32,975 nt of DNA from Planctomycetota bacterium (GCA_030066775.1 JASJAY010000039.1:1-32975); one strand, 5' to 3'. Shown: positions 1 to 10,161, counted from the stretch's first letter. The notes: a model not told the origin generated them from the sequence alone. Numbers and translations are program-made.

Positions 1-2348
1 AAGTACTTCTCGTCCGACGGCGGGCCGCCGCCGTACTCCACCCACCAGTTGTAGCCGAAGCGGATCTGGTCCGCAGGCTCGAACAGGTGCGCGCTCGCCG
101 TCGCCATCTCGGCGGTCACCTGCCGCAGCGGGCTGATGTCGTCGAGGATCCAGAAGCTGCGTCCGTGCGTGGCAATGCAGAGATCGCCATCCTTGATCTT
201 CATGTCGTGGACGCCTACGCGCGGCAGGTTCAGGTTCAGGCGCTGCCACGAGCCGCCGTCATCGAGCGAGGTGAACACACCCGTCTCCGTCCCGACGAAG
301 AGCAGCCCCTTACGCTCGGTGTCCTCCCGGATGGTGCGCGTGATCTCCTCCTGCGGGAAGGCCGCGCTCAGGTTGGTCCACGTCTTGCCGTAGTCGGCCG
401 TCTTGAAGATGTAGGGCTTGAAGTCGTTGGCCGTGCGGTAGCGGCTCAGCGTGACGTAGCACACGGCCGGATCGTGAGGCGAGGCCTCCAGCTCGTAGAC
501 GTCGCTGTCGACCGGGACCGGGATCTTGGTGTCCGTCCAGGTCTTGCCGCCGTCGAGCGTCACGTGGACGAGGCCGTCGTCGCTGCCGGTCCAGATCACG
601 CCCTTGCGGATGGTCGAGCACACCATGCGGTGAATCGTGTTGTAGGCCTCCTGGCCGGACGTCTCGAGACTCGAGACCGATCCACCTGCCTTCTGCTTGG
701 AGGGATCGTCCTTGGTCAGGACCGGGCTGATGACCTCCCACGACATCCCGCGGTCCTTGCTGCGGAAGACGACCTCGGCGGCGACGTACACGGTCTCGGG
801 ATCGAAGGGGTCGATCACGATGGGGCAGTGCCAGTTGAATCGGTACTTCGCCTCGTCCTGGCCGCGGCCGAACGTGATGACCGGCCAGACGCTGCGGTGC
901 TCCCACTGACCCGTTTTCAGGTTCACGAGCTGAATGGGTGCGCCGCCTGCCGCCATCGTGCTCTGCGCGAGATGGTAGATGAGGTGCGGCTCGGTCGGAT
1001 GTGGCACCGACATGCCGGACTCACCGCTCCCGATGACGGTGACCTCGGAGAGCGAGATGCCGCCGTACAACGAGCGACTGGGCACCTTGTAGCCGATCAG
1101 GTCCTGGCAGTTGCCGTAGAGGTTGTAGGGAAACTGGTTGTCGACGTTAACGCGGTACACCTGCTGGTTGGGCTGTGTGAAGTGGTGCGACCACGTGACA
1201 CCGCCGTTGCGGGTGCACATCGCGCCACCGTCGTGCGTGACGATCATCCGATCCTTGTCCTTGGGATCGAACGCCATGTCGTGGAAGTCGTCTTTGGTGC
1301 CCGTCCGTTGGATCCAGGTCGTGCCGCCATCGAGCGACTGCCAGAGCTTGTTGCTGGGCACCCACAGCTCGTTGCCATCATGCGGGCTGGCGTGGAGGTG
1401 GTAGTAGTAGAACGGCCGTTGGGTAATTCCGACGTGGCTCGATACGTGCTTCCACGTCTTGCCGCCGTCCTCGGACTGATACAGGCCGGGCTTCTCCTTC
1501 GACTCGACCATGGCCGAGACGCGATCCGGCATCGTCTTGCTGTGAGCGACGCTGATGCGGCCCAGCGGCCCCTTGGGCAGGCCGGGGTTCTCCGTAATGT
1601 CCGTCCAGGTGGTTCCGGCGTCAGTGCTCTTGAAGATGCGGCTGTTCGGGCCGCCCGCCTTGAGGCCCCAGGTACGGCGGATGATCTCGAACGTCGAGGC
1701 GTAGAGGATGTTCGTGTCGTGCTCGCAGAGCCAGAGGTCGATCGCGCCGGCCTGCTCGTGCTGGAAGAGGACCTGCTCCCACGTCTTGCCGCCGTCCTTC
1801 GTTCGATAGACGCCGCGATCCTTGCTCGGGCCGAACGCGTTGCCGACCACGGCGACGTAGACGAGATCCGGGTTGGTCGGGTGGACGCGCACTCGCGCGA
1901 TGTGGCGTGAGTTCTTCAGGCCGATGTGTGCCCACGTCTTCCCGCCATCGGTCGTCTTGTACATGCCGTCGCCCCAGCTGACGCAGTCGCGCAGCTGCGG
2001 CTCGCCCGTCCCGACATACATGACGTCCGGATTGGACGGCGCGATGGCCATGGCGCCGATCGAGCCGACGTTGAAGTGCTTGTCGCTAATGGGGACCCAG
2101 TACTGGCCGTTATCCTCTGTCTTCCAGAGCCCCCCCGACGAGTGACCGTGGAAGAACACGTTCTTGTCGGTGGGGTGGACCGCCACCGTGCAACCGCGGT
2201 TGCCCACGTGGGGCCCGACACAGCGCCACTCCAGCCCCCTGAGGGCTGCAGGTGCACTCCGTGTCTCCTCGGCGTCTGCGTGAGGGGCCGAAGGCAGGCC
2301 AGTCAGGATGATGAGGGCGAACGCGGCGAGAAGGGGGGTGCGCGGCAT
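1..2348 (-). CDS. Secreted BNR/Asp-box (VPS10/sortilin-like) repeat protein, 3' end outside window
   Basis: An uninterrupted frame of about 782 codons runs from the ATG at 2348 off the left edge, so the C-terminus is missing. GGAG lies 8 nt before the start. The protein opens with a signal peptide (residues 1 to about 24, hydrophobic core LLAAFALIILTG, cleavage near HADA). The rest is a series of about ten Asp-box motifs of the type T/S-x-D-G-G-x-T-W (for example TTDGGKTW, TKDGGKTW, SEDGGKTW, SLDGGTTW, TLDGGKTW, TADYGKTW). This is the hallmark of BNR/sortilin-type beta-propellers often annotated as glycosyl hydrolase or exo-sialidase-like. The motif ATHGRSFWILDD near the visible end is typical of the roughly 1000-residue VPS10-like bacterial family. 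It is probably exported. I see no catalytic signature that proves hydrolase activity, so the substrate is unknown. It is divergent from an AraC-type regulator gene, with 138 nt between the starts. Confidence 0.88.
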   Translation of the reverse strand, partial: MPRTPLLAAFALIILTGLPSAPHADAEETRSAPAALRGLEWRCVGPHVGNRGCTVAVHPTDKNVFFHGHSSGGLWKTEDNGQYWVPISDKHFNVGSIGAMAIAPSNPDVMYVGTGEPQLRDCVSWGDGMYKTTDGGKTWAHIGLKNSRHIARVRVHPTNPDLVYVAVVGNAFGPSKDRGVYRTKDGGKTWEQVLFQHEQAGAIDLWLCEHDTNILYASTFEIIRRTWGLKAGGPNSRIFKSTDAGTTWTDITENPGLPKGPLGRISVAHSKTMPDRVSAMVESKEKPGLYQSEDGGKTWKHVSSHVGITQRPFYYYHLHASPHDGNELWVPSNKLWQSLDGGTTWIQRTGTKDDFHDMAFDPKDKDRMIVTHDGGAMCTRNGGVTWSHHFTQPNQQVYRVNVDNQFPYNLYGNCQDLIGYKVPSRSLYGGISLSEVTVIGSGESGMSVPHPTEPHLIYHLAQSTMAAGGAPIQLVNLKTGQWEHRSVWPVITFGRGQDEAKYRFNWHCPIVIDPFDPETVYVAAEVVFRSKDRGMSWEVISPVLTKDDPSKQKAGGSVSSLETSGQEAYNTIHRMVCSTIRKGVIWTGSDDGLVHVTLDGGKTWTDTKIPVPVDSDVYELEASPHDPAVCYVTLSRYRTANDFKPYIFKTADYGKTWTNLSAAFPQEEITRTIREDTERKGLLFVGTETGVFTSLDDGGSWQRLNLNLPRVGVHDMKIKDGDLCIATHGRSFWILDDISPLRQVTAEMATASAHLFEPADQIRFGYNWWVEYGGGPPSDEKY

Positions 2349-2486
2349 GGCGAGAGCTCCGAGACGTTCCGAAGGGCGGGAGACTAGAGACGTTCGCCTT
2401 CCCCTGCCTTGTCATCACGCGCCAACGCTCGAAGTTGTCCAGAGTCCGTATCAAATTCTGCTGACCGAAATGCGAGAATATGAAGC

Positions 2487-3482
2487 ATGAGCCTTCCGCT
2501 AATCCGCGCCAGCCAGATCGAGCCCTTTCGGGCGGCGGTGCGGGCCGCGGGGGAGCCAACAGAACCCCTGGCCAGAAGGCTCGGTCTCTCGTCCGATCGG
2601 ATTAAGGGCAATCCCAACGCGCTCATTTCGGAGTTCGCTGTGTGGGCCTTCGCCGACCTCTGCGCGGCCGCCTTGGATCACGATACGTTCGGCTTCGGCG
2701 TCGGAATCGAGACGCCGGTCGAGGCAATCGGGGCCTTGGGGGAGCAGATTGGTTCGGCACCGACGCTGCGCCACGCCCTCGATGTGTTCCTAACCGAAGT
2801 CACGCGACACAGCTCCCATGCGCACTTCTCCGTTGTGCGGGATGAATCGGCGCTCTGGTTCTGCCGCCACGGCATCGATGGAATCGACGTTGGCGAATGG
2901 CAGGTGGAGCAGTACGTCGTGGGTCTGATGGTCCGCGTCGTACGCCAAGCGCTCGGCGACCACTGGCGGCCTGCATCGGTGCGTCTCAAGCAGCCCCGTC
3001 TCGAGGGCCTCACGCTCCCGCCCCTCCTCGAAGGATGCAACGTGACGCCCGGGTGCGCGGTCACCGCAATCGAGCTGCCAGAGGACGCGCTCGATGAGCA
3101 AGGAAGAGCCGCGTCCACAGTCGTGCCGCGCCCCGCCATCGGACGAATCGACATGGCCTTCGTAGATTCCCTGCGCGTTGCCCTCGAGGCTCTACTCCCG
3201 TCGGGTGACGCCACTCTCAAACGCGTCGCGTCGCTGGTCGGGGCATCCTCACGGTCGATCCAGCGCTGGCTTCGGCAGGAGGGACAGACCTACGCGCTCG
3301 TGGTGGACGATGTGCGGCGTGAGAGCGCGCTCGAGCTGATCCGCAATCCACACGTCCCGATTGGTGAGATCGGCGAACGTCTGGGCTACACCGAGGCCGC
3401 GAACTTCACCCGCGCGTTTCGCCGCTGGACAGGCATGCCGCCGTCGACGGCTCGGCGTCGGTTCGGCTCGAGTGGGCCTTAG
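2487..3482 (+). CDS. AraC-family transcriptional regulator
   Basis: 331 residues. The C-terminal ~95 residues (about 235-328) form an AraC/XylS double helix-turn-helix: a first HTH around LKRVASLVGASSRSIQRWL and a second around IGEIGERLGYTEAANFTRAF, followed by RRWTGMPPSTARRR, the usual end of the family signature. The N-terminal ~220 residues resemble the arabinose-binding-like sensor domain of OruR/ArgR-type AraC proteins (PF12625 type). That is judged from length and layout only. It is transcribed away from the BNR-repeat gene and toward the porin gene, which starts 144 nt after its stop. Control of either neighbour is plausible but inferred. The 138-nt divergent region 2349-2486 contains a more AT-rich stretch just before the start; I could not fix promoters in it. 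The ribosome binding site is weak. Confidence 0.9.
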   Translation: MSLPLIRASQIEPFRAAVRAAGEPTEPLARRLGLSSDRIKGNPNALISEFAVWAFADLCAAALDHDTFGFGVGIETPVEAIGALGEQIGSAPTLRHALDVFLTEVTRHSSHAHFSVVRDESALWFCRHGIDGIDVGEWQVEQYVVGLMVRVVRQALGDHWRPASVRLKQPRLEGLTLPPLLEGCNVTPGCAVTAIELPEDALDEQGRAASTVVPRPAIGRIDMAFVDSLRVALEALLPSGDATLKRVASLVGASSRSIQRWLRQEGQTYALVVDDVRRESALELIRNPHVPIGEIGERLGYTEAANFTRAFRRWTGMPPSTARRRFGSSGP

Positions 3483-3613
3483 GGACGGCATGGCGCTCGA
3501 CGCTCCATCGCTACGAATCGCGTGCGCCCTCCCCCGCTGGTCGGGGCCGGAGCACGCCTGAGGGAAGAGATCAAGAGGGGCCGCCCGCGCCTTGATGCGG
3601 CCCCACGAGGACA

Positions 3614-3622
3614 GGGAGGTGA
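3614..3622 (+). promoter_or_regulatory. Ribosome binding site that fixes the porin start at TTG 3627
   Basis: GGGAGGTGA at 3614-3622 is nearly the full anti-16S complement and lies 4 nt before an in-frame TTG at 3627. No such site precedes the in-frame ATG at 3522. Confidence 0.8.
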
Positions 3623-3626
3623 TTCC

Positions 3627-4922
3627 TTGGGCAGAGGCAGACTCGCGCGTCGGATCGGCGCGGTGCTGATCGGCATGGCATCGGCGTGCTTCGCCGCGCC
3701 GGCTGCCGGCGCCGACGAGGTGGATGACACGGACACGGCAGCCGCTGAAGCAGACCCCACGGCAGCAGACCGGTCAGGGGGCTTCGGCGGACCGTCGAGC
3801 GTCGGAGGGCAGATCGAGGAAGACGCACAACCCTCGGGCCCCAGGCCGCGCATCTGCGCGTTCGACGGCGTGCTGCGCGGGTACTACGACTGGAAGTCGT
3901 ACCTGGACTCGTGCAAGGGGCTGCAGATCGCGGCCGACTACACGTTCCTGCATCAGCGCGTGACGGACAGCCTCGGAGACGAGGAAGCCACGGCGGGCAT
4001 GTTCCGCTTCTACGGGACCTGGACCGCACTTGGCCGTGGGCACCCCAACAGCGGCGCGCTCGTCTTCAAGGTGGAGAACCGTCACACGTTTACGGACACG
4101 GCCCCCTTGAATCTCGGCTTCGCGGCGGGCCAGTCGAGCGTGACAGGGCCTCCGTTCAGTGACGCCGGCTGGATCCTGACCAACCTGTATTGGCGACAGC
4201 GGTTCTGCGGCGGGAAGGGTGCGTTCGTCGTGGGCGTCGTCGACGTGACCGACTACCTGGACCTGTACGGGTTGATCAATCCGTGGACAGCGTTCCAGAA
4301 CCTGAACTTCCTGACCAACCCCACCATCGCATCGCCCAACCAAGGGCTGGGCGCCGCCGTCGCCGTTCGACCGGACCCCAATACGTACGTCATCGCGGGT
4401 GTCGCCGACGCGAACGCCGATCCCGCCGATGCCAACGCGGATGTATTCGACGACGGGGAGCTGTTCAGCCACTTCGAGTGGGGCTGGAACAGCGCACCGG
4501 AGCGGTTCATCTTCGACAACGTCCATTTGACGCTGTGGCACGCGGATCGGCGCGAGGCGGCGGGCGTCCCGCAGAGCTACGGCGCCGCGTTCTCGGCCGC
4601 CAAGTTCGTCGGCGACTGCTACATGCCGTTCTTCCGTGCGGGATGGTCGACGGGCGGTGCCAGCCTGCTCCGCGCACACGCCGCGGTCGGCATCGGCCGC
4701 TACTTCTACCGGCACGGGGACCTGGCCGCGATCGGACTGTCCTGGGGCCGCCCGTTCGGCGACGACGTGAACGACGAGTACGTGAGCGAGATCTTCTACC
4801 GCTTCCAGGTGACCAAGGAGCTGGCGATCACGCCGAGTCTCCAGCTCCTCGTCAACCCGACGAACAACCCGGACGAGGACGTCGTCGGGCTCTTCGGCCT
4901 GCGGATTCGACTCGCGCTCTGA
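3627..4922 (+). CDS. OprB-like carbohydrate-selective outer-membrane porin
   Basis: Chosen start is TTG 3627 (431 residues). The upstream ATG 3522 would add 35 Arg/Pro-rich residues ahead of the signal peptide and has no ribosome binding site. From the TTG the protein opens with a classical signal peptide: basic GRGRLARR, hydrophobic GAVLIGMASACFAA, then cleavage near AGADE. An acidic, Ala-rich spacer follows, then alternating aromatic and polar beta-strand segments to the end. Typical porin features are RGYYDWKSYLD near the start of the barrel, tracts such as GALVFKVENRHTF, and repeated F/Y-rich strands. The C-terminus ends in LFGLRIRLAL. The layout and length match OprB-type sugar porins (PF04966). 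Specific substrate is unknown. It lies between the AraC regulator and rtcB; a GC-rich hairpin at 4953-4984 may end the transcript. Confidence 0.82.
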   Translation: MGRGRLARRIGAVLIGMASACFAAPAAGADEVDDTDTAAAEADPTAADRSGGFGGPSSVGGQIEEDAQPSGPRPRICAFDGVLRGYYDWKSYLDSCKGLQIAADYTFLHQRVTDSLGDEEATAGMFRFYGTWTALGRGHPNSGALVFKVENRHTFTDTAPLNLGFAAGQSSVTGPPFSDAGWILTNLYWRQRFCGGKGAFVVGVVDVTDYLDLYGLINPWTAFQNLNFLTNPTIASPNQGLGAAVAVRPDPNTYVIAGVADANADPADANADVFDDGELFSHFEWGWNSAPERFIFDNVHLTLWHADRREAAGVPQSYGAAFSAAKFVGDCYMPFFRAGWSTGGASLLRAHAAVGIGRYFYRHGDLAAIGLSWGRPFGDDVNDEYVSEIFYRFQVTKELAITPSLQLLVNPTNNPDEDVVGLFGLRIRLAL

Positions 4923-4952
4923 CCAAGGCCCGCTTCGGCGAGCAGCGCGGCT

Positions 4953-4984
4953 GGGCCGGACGGCACGATGGGCTGTCCGGGCCC
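4953..4984 (+). terminator. Candidate terminator hairpin after the porin gene
   Basis: GGGCCGGAC at 4953-4961 pairs with GTCCGGGCCC at 4975-4984 with one bulged C; the loop is 13 nt. It begins 30 nt after the porin stop and is followed by TCCCCC rather than a T-run, so termination strength is uncertain. Confidence 0.4.
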
Positions 4985-5030
4985 TCCCCCGAGCGGATAG
5001 GATCGGCTCCCCCACCGGAGCCATCCCGCC

Positions 5031-6260
<1,230 letters not shown>

Positions 6261-6839
6261 CTAGGGGTATCTGCGGGCGAGTAGGCGAGCGCTGTGGCGC
6301 TTGTCCTCGCCCCACCCCTCTTCGTACTCGAGCACCTCGAGCTCGGGTGCGTGCGCGACGAGCAGCTCGGGCAGCTCGCCGTCCTCCAAGAGCCAGTGGC
6401 CCGACGGACGCTCGTGGCGCTCGAGGTTCGTGCGCGTCGGGTGATCGAGGACGAAGAGCCCGCCAGGGGCCAGCACCGCGGCGTACTGCGTGAAGAGCGG
6501 GCGGTGGAGGAAGCGCACCTGCACGAGCACGTCCCACGGACCTTCGGGCAGCCCGTCGGTCTCGACATCGTGCTCGAGCGTGCGGATCGCGACACCCGCT
6601 TCACGCGCCTCGCGCTCGGCGATCTCGAGGCCGGCAGGCGAGACGTCGGCCAACGTCACGTCGAGACCGTGCGCGGCGAGCGGGCGTGCGTTGCGTCCCG
6701 TGCCACCAGCCACGTCGAGGCAGCGACCGGTTGTCGGGAGCCGATCGAGGACCGACAGCACGAACGGCGACGGCGGAAAGATCGTCTCACCGCGCGCGCG
6801 GTACTTCGCGTCCCACTTCTCGCGGTCGGCCGCGGGCAT
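6261..6839 (-). CDS. Class I SAM-dependent methyltransferase (TehB/UbiE-like)
   Basis: 192 residues. The Rossmann methyltransferase motif I is clear: LDVAGGTGRNARPLAAHG (about 41-58), followed by an acidic motif II position in VTLADVSP and the post-motif segment GPWDVLVQV. The N-terminal WDAKYRARGE...PSPFVLSVL is typical of small TehB-like methyltransferases. Substrate cannot be read from sequence. It is the last gene of the minus-strand block, 12 nt after frr, and has only a weak ribosome binding site, so translation may be coupled to frr. It converges on rtcB with no intergenic base, hence no room for a terminator between them. Confidence 0.88.
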   Translation of the reverse strand: MPAADREKWDAKYRARGETIFPPSPFVLSVLDRLPTTGRCLDVAGGTGRNARPLAAHGLDVTLADVSPAGLEIAEREAREAGVAIRTLEHDVETDGLPEGPWDVLVQVRFLHRPLFTQYAAVLAPGGLFVLDHPTRTNLERHERPSGHWLLEDGELPELLVAHAPELEVLEYEEGWGEDKRHSARLLARRYP

Positions 6840-6851
6840 CGTTGAAGCCCG

Positions 6852-7412
6852 CTAGACCTCCATCAGCTCGTCGGTCTTCTTCGCGACGAGCTCGGAGACC
6901 TTGCCCTCGAACTTCTTGGTGAGGTCCTGGATCTCGTCCTTGACGCGCTTGCAGTCGTCCTCGGTGAGCGTCTTGTCCTTCTGCGCGGCGTCGGCTTCCT
7001 TGTTGGCATCGCGGCGCACGTTGCGGATGGAGACGTTGGTCTTCTCGCCGCTGTCCTTGACGTGCTTGGCGAGCTGCTTGCGACGCTCCTCGGAGAGCGG
7101 GGGCAGGTTGAGGCGGATCACCTTGCCGTCGCTCTGCGGGTTGAGGCCGAGGTCGGAGGCCTGGATCGCCTTCTCGATGTCCTTGATGATCGAGGGGTCG
7201 TAGGGCTTGATCAGGATCTGGCGCGGCTCGGGGCAGCCGATCTGGCCCAGCTGGCCGAGCGGCGTGGACGCGCCGTAGGCCTCGACGTTGAGCTTGTCCA
7301 CCAGCGCAGGGCTCGCGCGACCGGACCGCAGTCCGGCGAGCTCGCCGGCAAGGTGGCTGACGGCGCCCTCCATGCGCTCCTCGGTGTCCATCAGGATCTC
7401 TTCGAAGTCCAT
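6852..7412 (-). CDS. frr: Ribosome recycling factor
   Basis: 186 residues, full family length. RRF with EF-G splits the post-termination ribosome. Signatures include GLRSGRASPALVDKLNVEAYG (the RTGRA-like tRNA-mimic region), IKPYDPSIIKDIEKAIQ, LNPQSDGKVIRLNLPPLSEERR, and the long charged helix VSIRNVRRDANKEADAAQK. AGGAG lies 7 nt before the ATG. It follows pyrH by 28 nt in the order rpsB-tsf-pyrH-frr, the classic translation operon found across bacteria. Confidence 0.98.
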   Translation of the reverse strand: MDFEEILMDTEERMEGAVSHLAGELAGLRSGRASPALVDKLNVEAYGASTPLGQLGQIGCPEPRQILIKPYDPSIIKDIEKAIQASDLGLNPQSDGKVIRLNLPPLSEERRKQLAKHVKDSGEKTNVSIRNVRRDANKEADAAQKDKTLTEDDCKRVKDEIQDLTKKFEGKVSELVAKKTDELMEV

Positions 7413-7440
7413 CGCTCGCTCCTGTCCGTCGGCCCGGCGC

Positions 7441-8166
7441 TCAGACGCCGCCGACCGTCGTTCCCAGCATCTCGCCTTCGAGCATACGCCTGAGGTTGCC
7501 CGGGACCCCCATCTCGAAGACCACGATCGGCAGCCCGTTCTGCTCGCAGAGGGTGAAGGCCGTCTTGTCCATGACCTTCAGATCCTTCTGGATCACCTCG
7601 TCGAAGGTCAGGCTCTCGAAGCGCGTGGCGCCCTCGAACTTGTTCGGGTCGCGGTCGTAGATGCCATCGACCTTCGTGCCCTTGAGCAGCACCTGCGCAC
7701 CGATCTCCGTGCCGCGAAGCGCGGCCGTGGTGTCGGTGCTGAAGAAGGGCTGGCCCGTCCCACCCGCGAGGATCACGACACGGCCCTTCTCCAGGTGCCG
7801 CATGCAGCGGCGCCGGATGTAGGGCTCGGCGACGCTGCGCATCTCGATCGCCGTGAGCACGCGCGTGGGCACGCCCTTGCTCTCGAGCATGTCCTGCAGC
7901 CCGAGCGCATTGATGATCGTGGCGAGCATGCCCATGTAGTCGGCGGTGGCCCGCTCGATGCCCTGGATGCTCGCCTGGGCCCCGCGCAGGATGTTGCCGC
8001 CGCCGTTGACGATCGCGATCTGCGTCCCCAGCTTGTGGGCTGAGACGATCTCGTCGGCCAGGGTGGCGACGGCGTCGCCGTCGATCGGACGCCCCGCATC
8101 ACCGGCAAGCGCCTCCCCGGAGATCTTGAGGAGGACGCGGTTCCAGCGAGGGGCGCCGTCCGGCAT
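7441..8166 (-). CDS. pyrH: Uridylate kinase (UMP kinase)
   Basis: 241 residues, the normal length. It phosphorylates UMP to UDP in pyrimidine supply and is an amino-acid-kinase-fold enzyme unrelated to eukaryotic UMP/CMP kinases. Motifs: RVLLKISGEAL near the N-terminus, IVNGGGNILRG, the UMP-contacting GTGQPFFSTDTTAALR, and KGTKVDGIYDRDP. All match the family closely. It starts 4 nt after the tsf stop, so its ribosome binding site lies inside tsf and translation is probably coupled. Confidence 0.98.
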   Translation of the reverse strand: MPDGAPRWNRVLLKISGEALAGDAGRPIDGDAVATLADEIVSAHKLGTQIAIVNGGGNILRGAQASIQGIERATADYMGMLATIINALGLQDMLESKGVPTRVLTAIEMRSVAEPYIRRRCMRHLEKGRVVILAGGTGQPFFSTDTTAALRGTEIGAQVLLKGTKVDGIYDRDPNKFEGATRFESLTFDEVIQKDLKVMDKTAFTLCEQNGLPIVVFEMGVPGNLRRMLEGEMLGTTVGGV

Positions 8167-8170
8167 GGGC

Positions 8171-9028
8171 TCAGGCGCCGATCTGGAAGAGCGCGAACGC
8201 GCTCAGGTCGGCGTTCCACTCGTTCAGGTGGTCCTGCACCTTCGTCTTGCCACCGTCGCGGTACCAGCCCTGCTCGAGCAGCACGCGCTCGCCGAAGAAG
8301 TTCTTGTCGAGGCGCCCCTTGAGGATGCCGGCGATCGCCTGCTCGGGCTTGCCGGCCATCTTCGGGTCCTCGGCCAGCTGCTCCTTGAGGAAGGCCGTCT
8401 CCTTGGCGATCTCGTCCTCGGAGATCTCCTCGCGCGACTTGGCGATCGGCTTGGCGAAGACGATGTGCTGGCAGAGGTCCTTGGCGTGGTCGTTGGTCGC
8501 CGTGCCGCCGGTGAGCGAGACGAGCGCGCCCGTCTTGTGGTTGAAGTGCACGTAGCCGCCGACGAGGCCGTCGCCGTCGACCGTGAAGGTCGCGACGTGG
8601 CCGAGCTTCATGTTCTCGCCGATGCGGCCGATGAGCGCCTTGAGCGCCTCGCCGACCGTGGCCGACTCGCCGTCGTCCCAAGCCTGCTGCTCGAGCTCCT
8701 CGACGCTGTTGGCGCCGGTCGCGAACGCGACGTCGGCGGCCTTGTCGACGAAGGAGACGAAGTCCTCGGTCTTGGTGACCGGCTCGGTCTCGCAGAGCAC
8801 GATGACCATCGTGCCCTTCTTCTGGTCGTCGCTGTAGCGCTCGCGCACGAGGCCCTCGCCCGTCGCGCGGCCGGCCTTCTTGGCGGCCTTGGCGCCGAGG
8901 CTCTTGCGGATGAGATCGGCCGCGGCTTCCATGTCGCCGCCCGTCTCGATCAGGGCCTTCTTGCAATCCATCATGCCGGCGCCCGTCATCTGGCGCAGCT
9001 TCATCACGTCCTTGGCACTGAAGTCCAT
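8171..9028 (-). CDS. tsf: Translation elongation factor Ts
   Basis: 285 residues. EF-Ts recycles EF-Tu by exchanging GDP. The N-terminal UBA-like segment and first signature are visible: VMKLRQMTGAGMMDCKKAL. The EF-Tu-contacting motif appears as KTEDFVSFV (usual TDFV with one residue changed). The core segment IGRIGENMKLGHVATF and the C-terminal VLLEQGWYRDGGKTKVQDHL complete the protein. GGAGG lies 8 nt before the ATG. A strong GC hairpin at 9098-9122 separates it from rpsB and may tune the S2 to EF-Ts ratio, as the rpsB-tsf intergenic terminator does in E. coli (known for that species, inferred here). Confidence 0.97.
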   Translation of the reverse strand: MDFSAKDVMKLRQMTGAGMMDCKKALIETGGDMEAAADLIRKSLGAKAAKKAGRATGEGLVRERYSDDQKKGTMVIVLCETEPVTKTEDFVSFVDKAADVAFATGANSVEELEQQAWDDGESATVGEALKALIGRIGENMKLGHVATFTVDGDGLVGGYVHFNHKTGALVSLTGGTATNDHAKDLCQHIVFAKPIAKSREEISEDEIAKETAFLKEQLAEDPKMAGKPEQAIAGILKGRLDKNFFGERVLLEQGWYRDGGKTKVQDHLNEWNADLSAFALFQIGA

Positions 9029-9097
9029 CTTGGAATCCTCCGGCGGTCCATCTGCCGCCGCGATCTCGGGTTCAGGTGATTTCGCCTGGCAAACCGA

Positions 9098-9122
9098 CGC
9101 GCGCGTCGAAGGGACGCGCGCG
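9098..9122 (-). terminator. Attenuator-like hairpin between rpsB and tsf
   Basis: CGCGCGCGTC (9098-9107) and GACGCGCGCG (9113-9122) form a perfect 10-bp stem with a 5-nt loop in the 125-nt rpsB-tsf gap. On the transcribed strand it is followed by TCGGTTTG, not a full U-tract, so partial termination or mRNA processing are both possible. Confidence 0.5.
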
Positions 9123-9153
9123 CAGGCTGTTCAGCTGGTTGGCGCGTCGGGGG

Positions 9154-10161
9154 TCAGGAGCTCTTGGCGTCGCCTTCGCCCTCGCCCTCGGCGGGCGCGT
9201 CGGGAGTCGTGGGCTCGGCCGGAGCCTCGGCAGCAGGCGCCTCGTCGGCCGGCGGCGCATCGGCCACGGCCGTCTCGGTGCTCGCCTCGGCGGGCGCGTC
9301 CTCGGCGGCAGCCGGATCGTCGGGCTTCGCGGTCGAGCGCTTGCGGCCCGCTTCCTCGCGCAGCTTGCGCTGCCAGTCCTCGGTCACGCGCTGGCGCTGC
9401 AGGTCGGCCTCGCGCTTCGCCTGCTGGTCGCGACGGCGGGCCTCCTCGACGCGCTCGCGCTCGGCCAGGATGACGGCGAACGACTTCCAGCCCTCGGCGA
9501 CGGCCTCGCCCAGGATGCCGAGCAACGTCGCGACGGAACGCATGGCGTCGTCGTTGCCGGGAATGGTGATGTCGACGGAGTCGGGGTCGCAGTCCGTGTC
9601 GAGGATCGCGATCACGGGGATGCGCATCTTGTTCGCTTCGGCGACCGCGATGTGCTCGTGCTTCGGGTCGACGATGACGAGACACGCCGGCAGTTCGTTC
9701 ATGTCGCGCAGACCCTCGAGGTTCTTGAGGATCTTCTTCTTCTCGATGCGGTGGCGCGACTGCTGCTTCTTGCTGAGCAGGGCGACGGTGCCGTCGGCCT
9801 CGAGGCCCTCGAGCTCGTCGAGGCGGCCGAGCCGGCTGCGGACCGTCTTGAAGTTGGTGAGCGAGCCGCCGAGCCAACGCTCGGTGACGAACGGCTGGCT
9901 CGTCTGCGCGGCGATGTTGCGTACGGCTTCCTTGGCGGAGCGCTTCGTGCCCACCCAGAGCACGCGGCCGCCCTCGGCGGCGGTGGCCTGCAGGAAGGCC
10001 CGGGCGCGGAGCAGGCCGCGGACCGTGGCGCGCAGATCGATGATGTGGATCTGGTTGCGCTTGCCGTGGATGAACGGCTTCATCTTCGGGTTCCAACGGC
10101 TCGCGCGATGGCCGTAGTGAACGCCGTTCTCAAGCAGGTTGTCGAGCGTGATGGTGGACAA
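9154..10161 (-). CDS. rpsB: Small ribosomal subunit protein uS2 with acidic C-terminal tail
   Basis: 335 residues from the preferred TTG start at 10161, which has GAGG 8 nt upstream and gives the canonical opening STITLDNLLENGVHYGHR. A GTG at 10179 would add six residues (YEDLTL) and lacks a ribosome binding site. Other S2 signatures: SRWNPKMKPFIHGKRN, LWVGTKRSAKEAVRN, ERWLGGSLTNFKTV, LPACLVIVDPKHEHIAV and IPVIAILDTDCDPDSVDI. The core ends near residue 250. A basic linker follows and then a ~65-residue tail of Ala, Glu, Pro and Asp that standard S2 lacks. It begins the rpsB-tsf-pyrH-frr operon and has its own promoter and a 5' stem-loop upstream. Confidence 0.95.
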   Translation of the reverse strand: MSTITLDNLLENGVHYGHRASRWNPKMKPFIHGKRNQIHIIDLRATVRGLLRARAFLQATAAEGGRVLWVGTKRSAKEAVRNIAAQTSQPFVTERWLGGSLTNFKTVRSRLGRLDELEGLEADGTVALLSKKQQSRHRIEKKKILKNLEGLRDMNELPACLVIVDPKHEHIAVAEANKMRIPVIAILDTDCDPDSVDITIPGNDDAMRSVATLLGILGEAVAEGWKSFAVILAERERVEEARRRDQQAKREADLQRQRVTEDWQRKLREEAGRKRSTAKPDDPAAAEDAPAEASTETAVADAPPADEAPAAEAPAEPTTPDAPAEGEGEGDAKSS

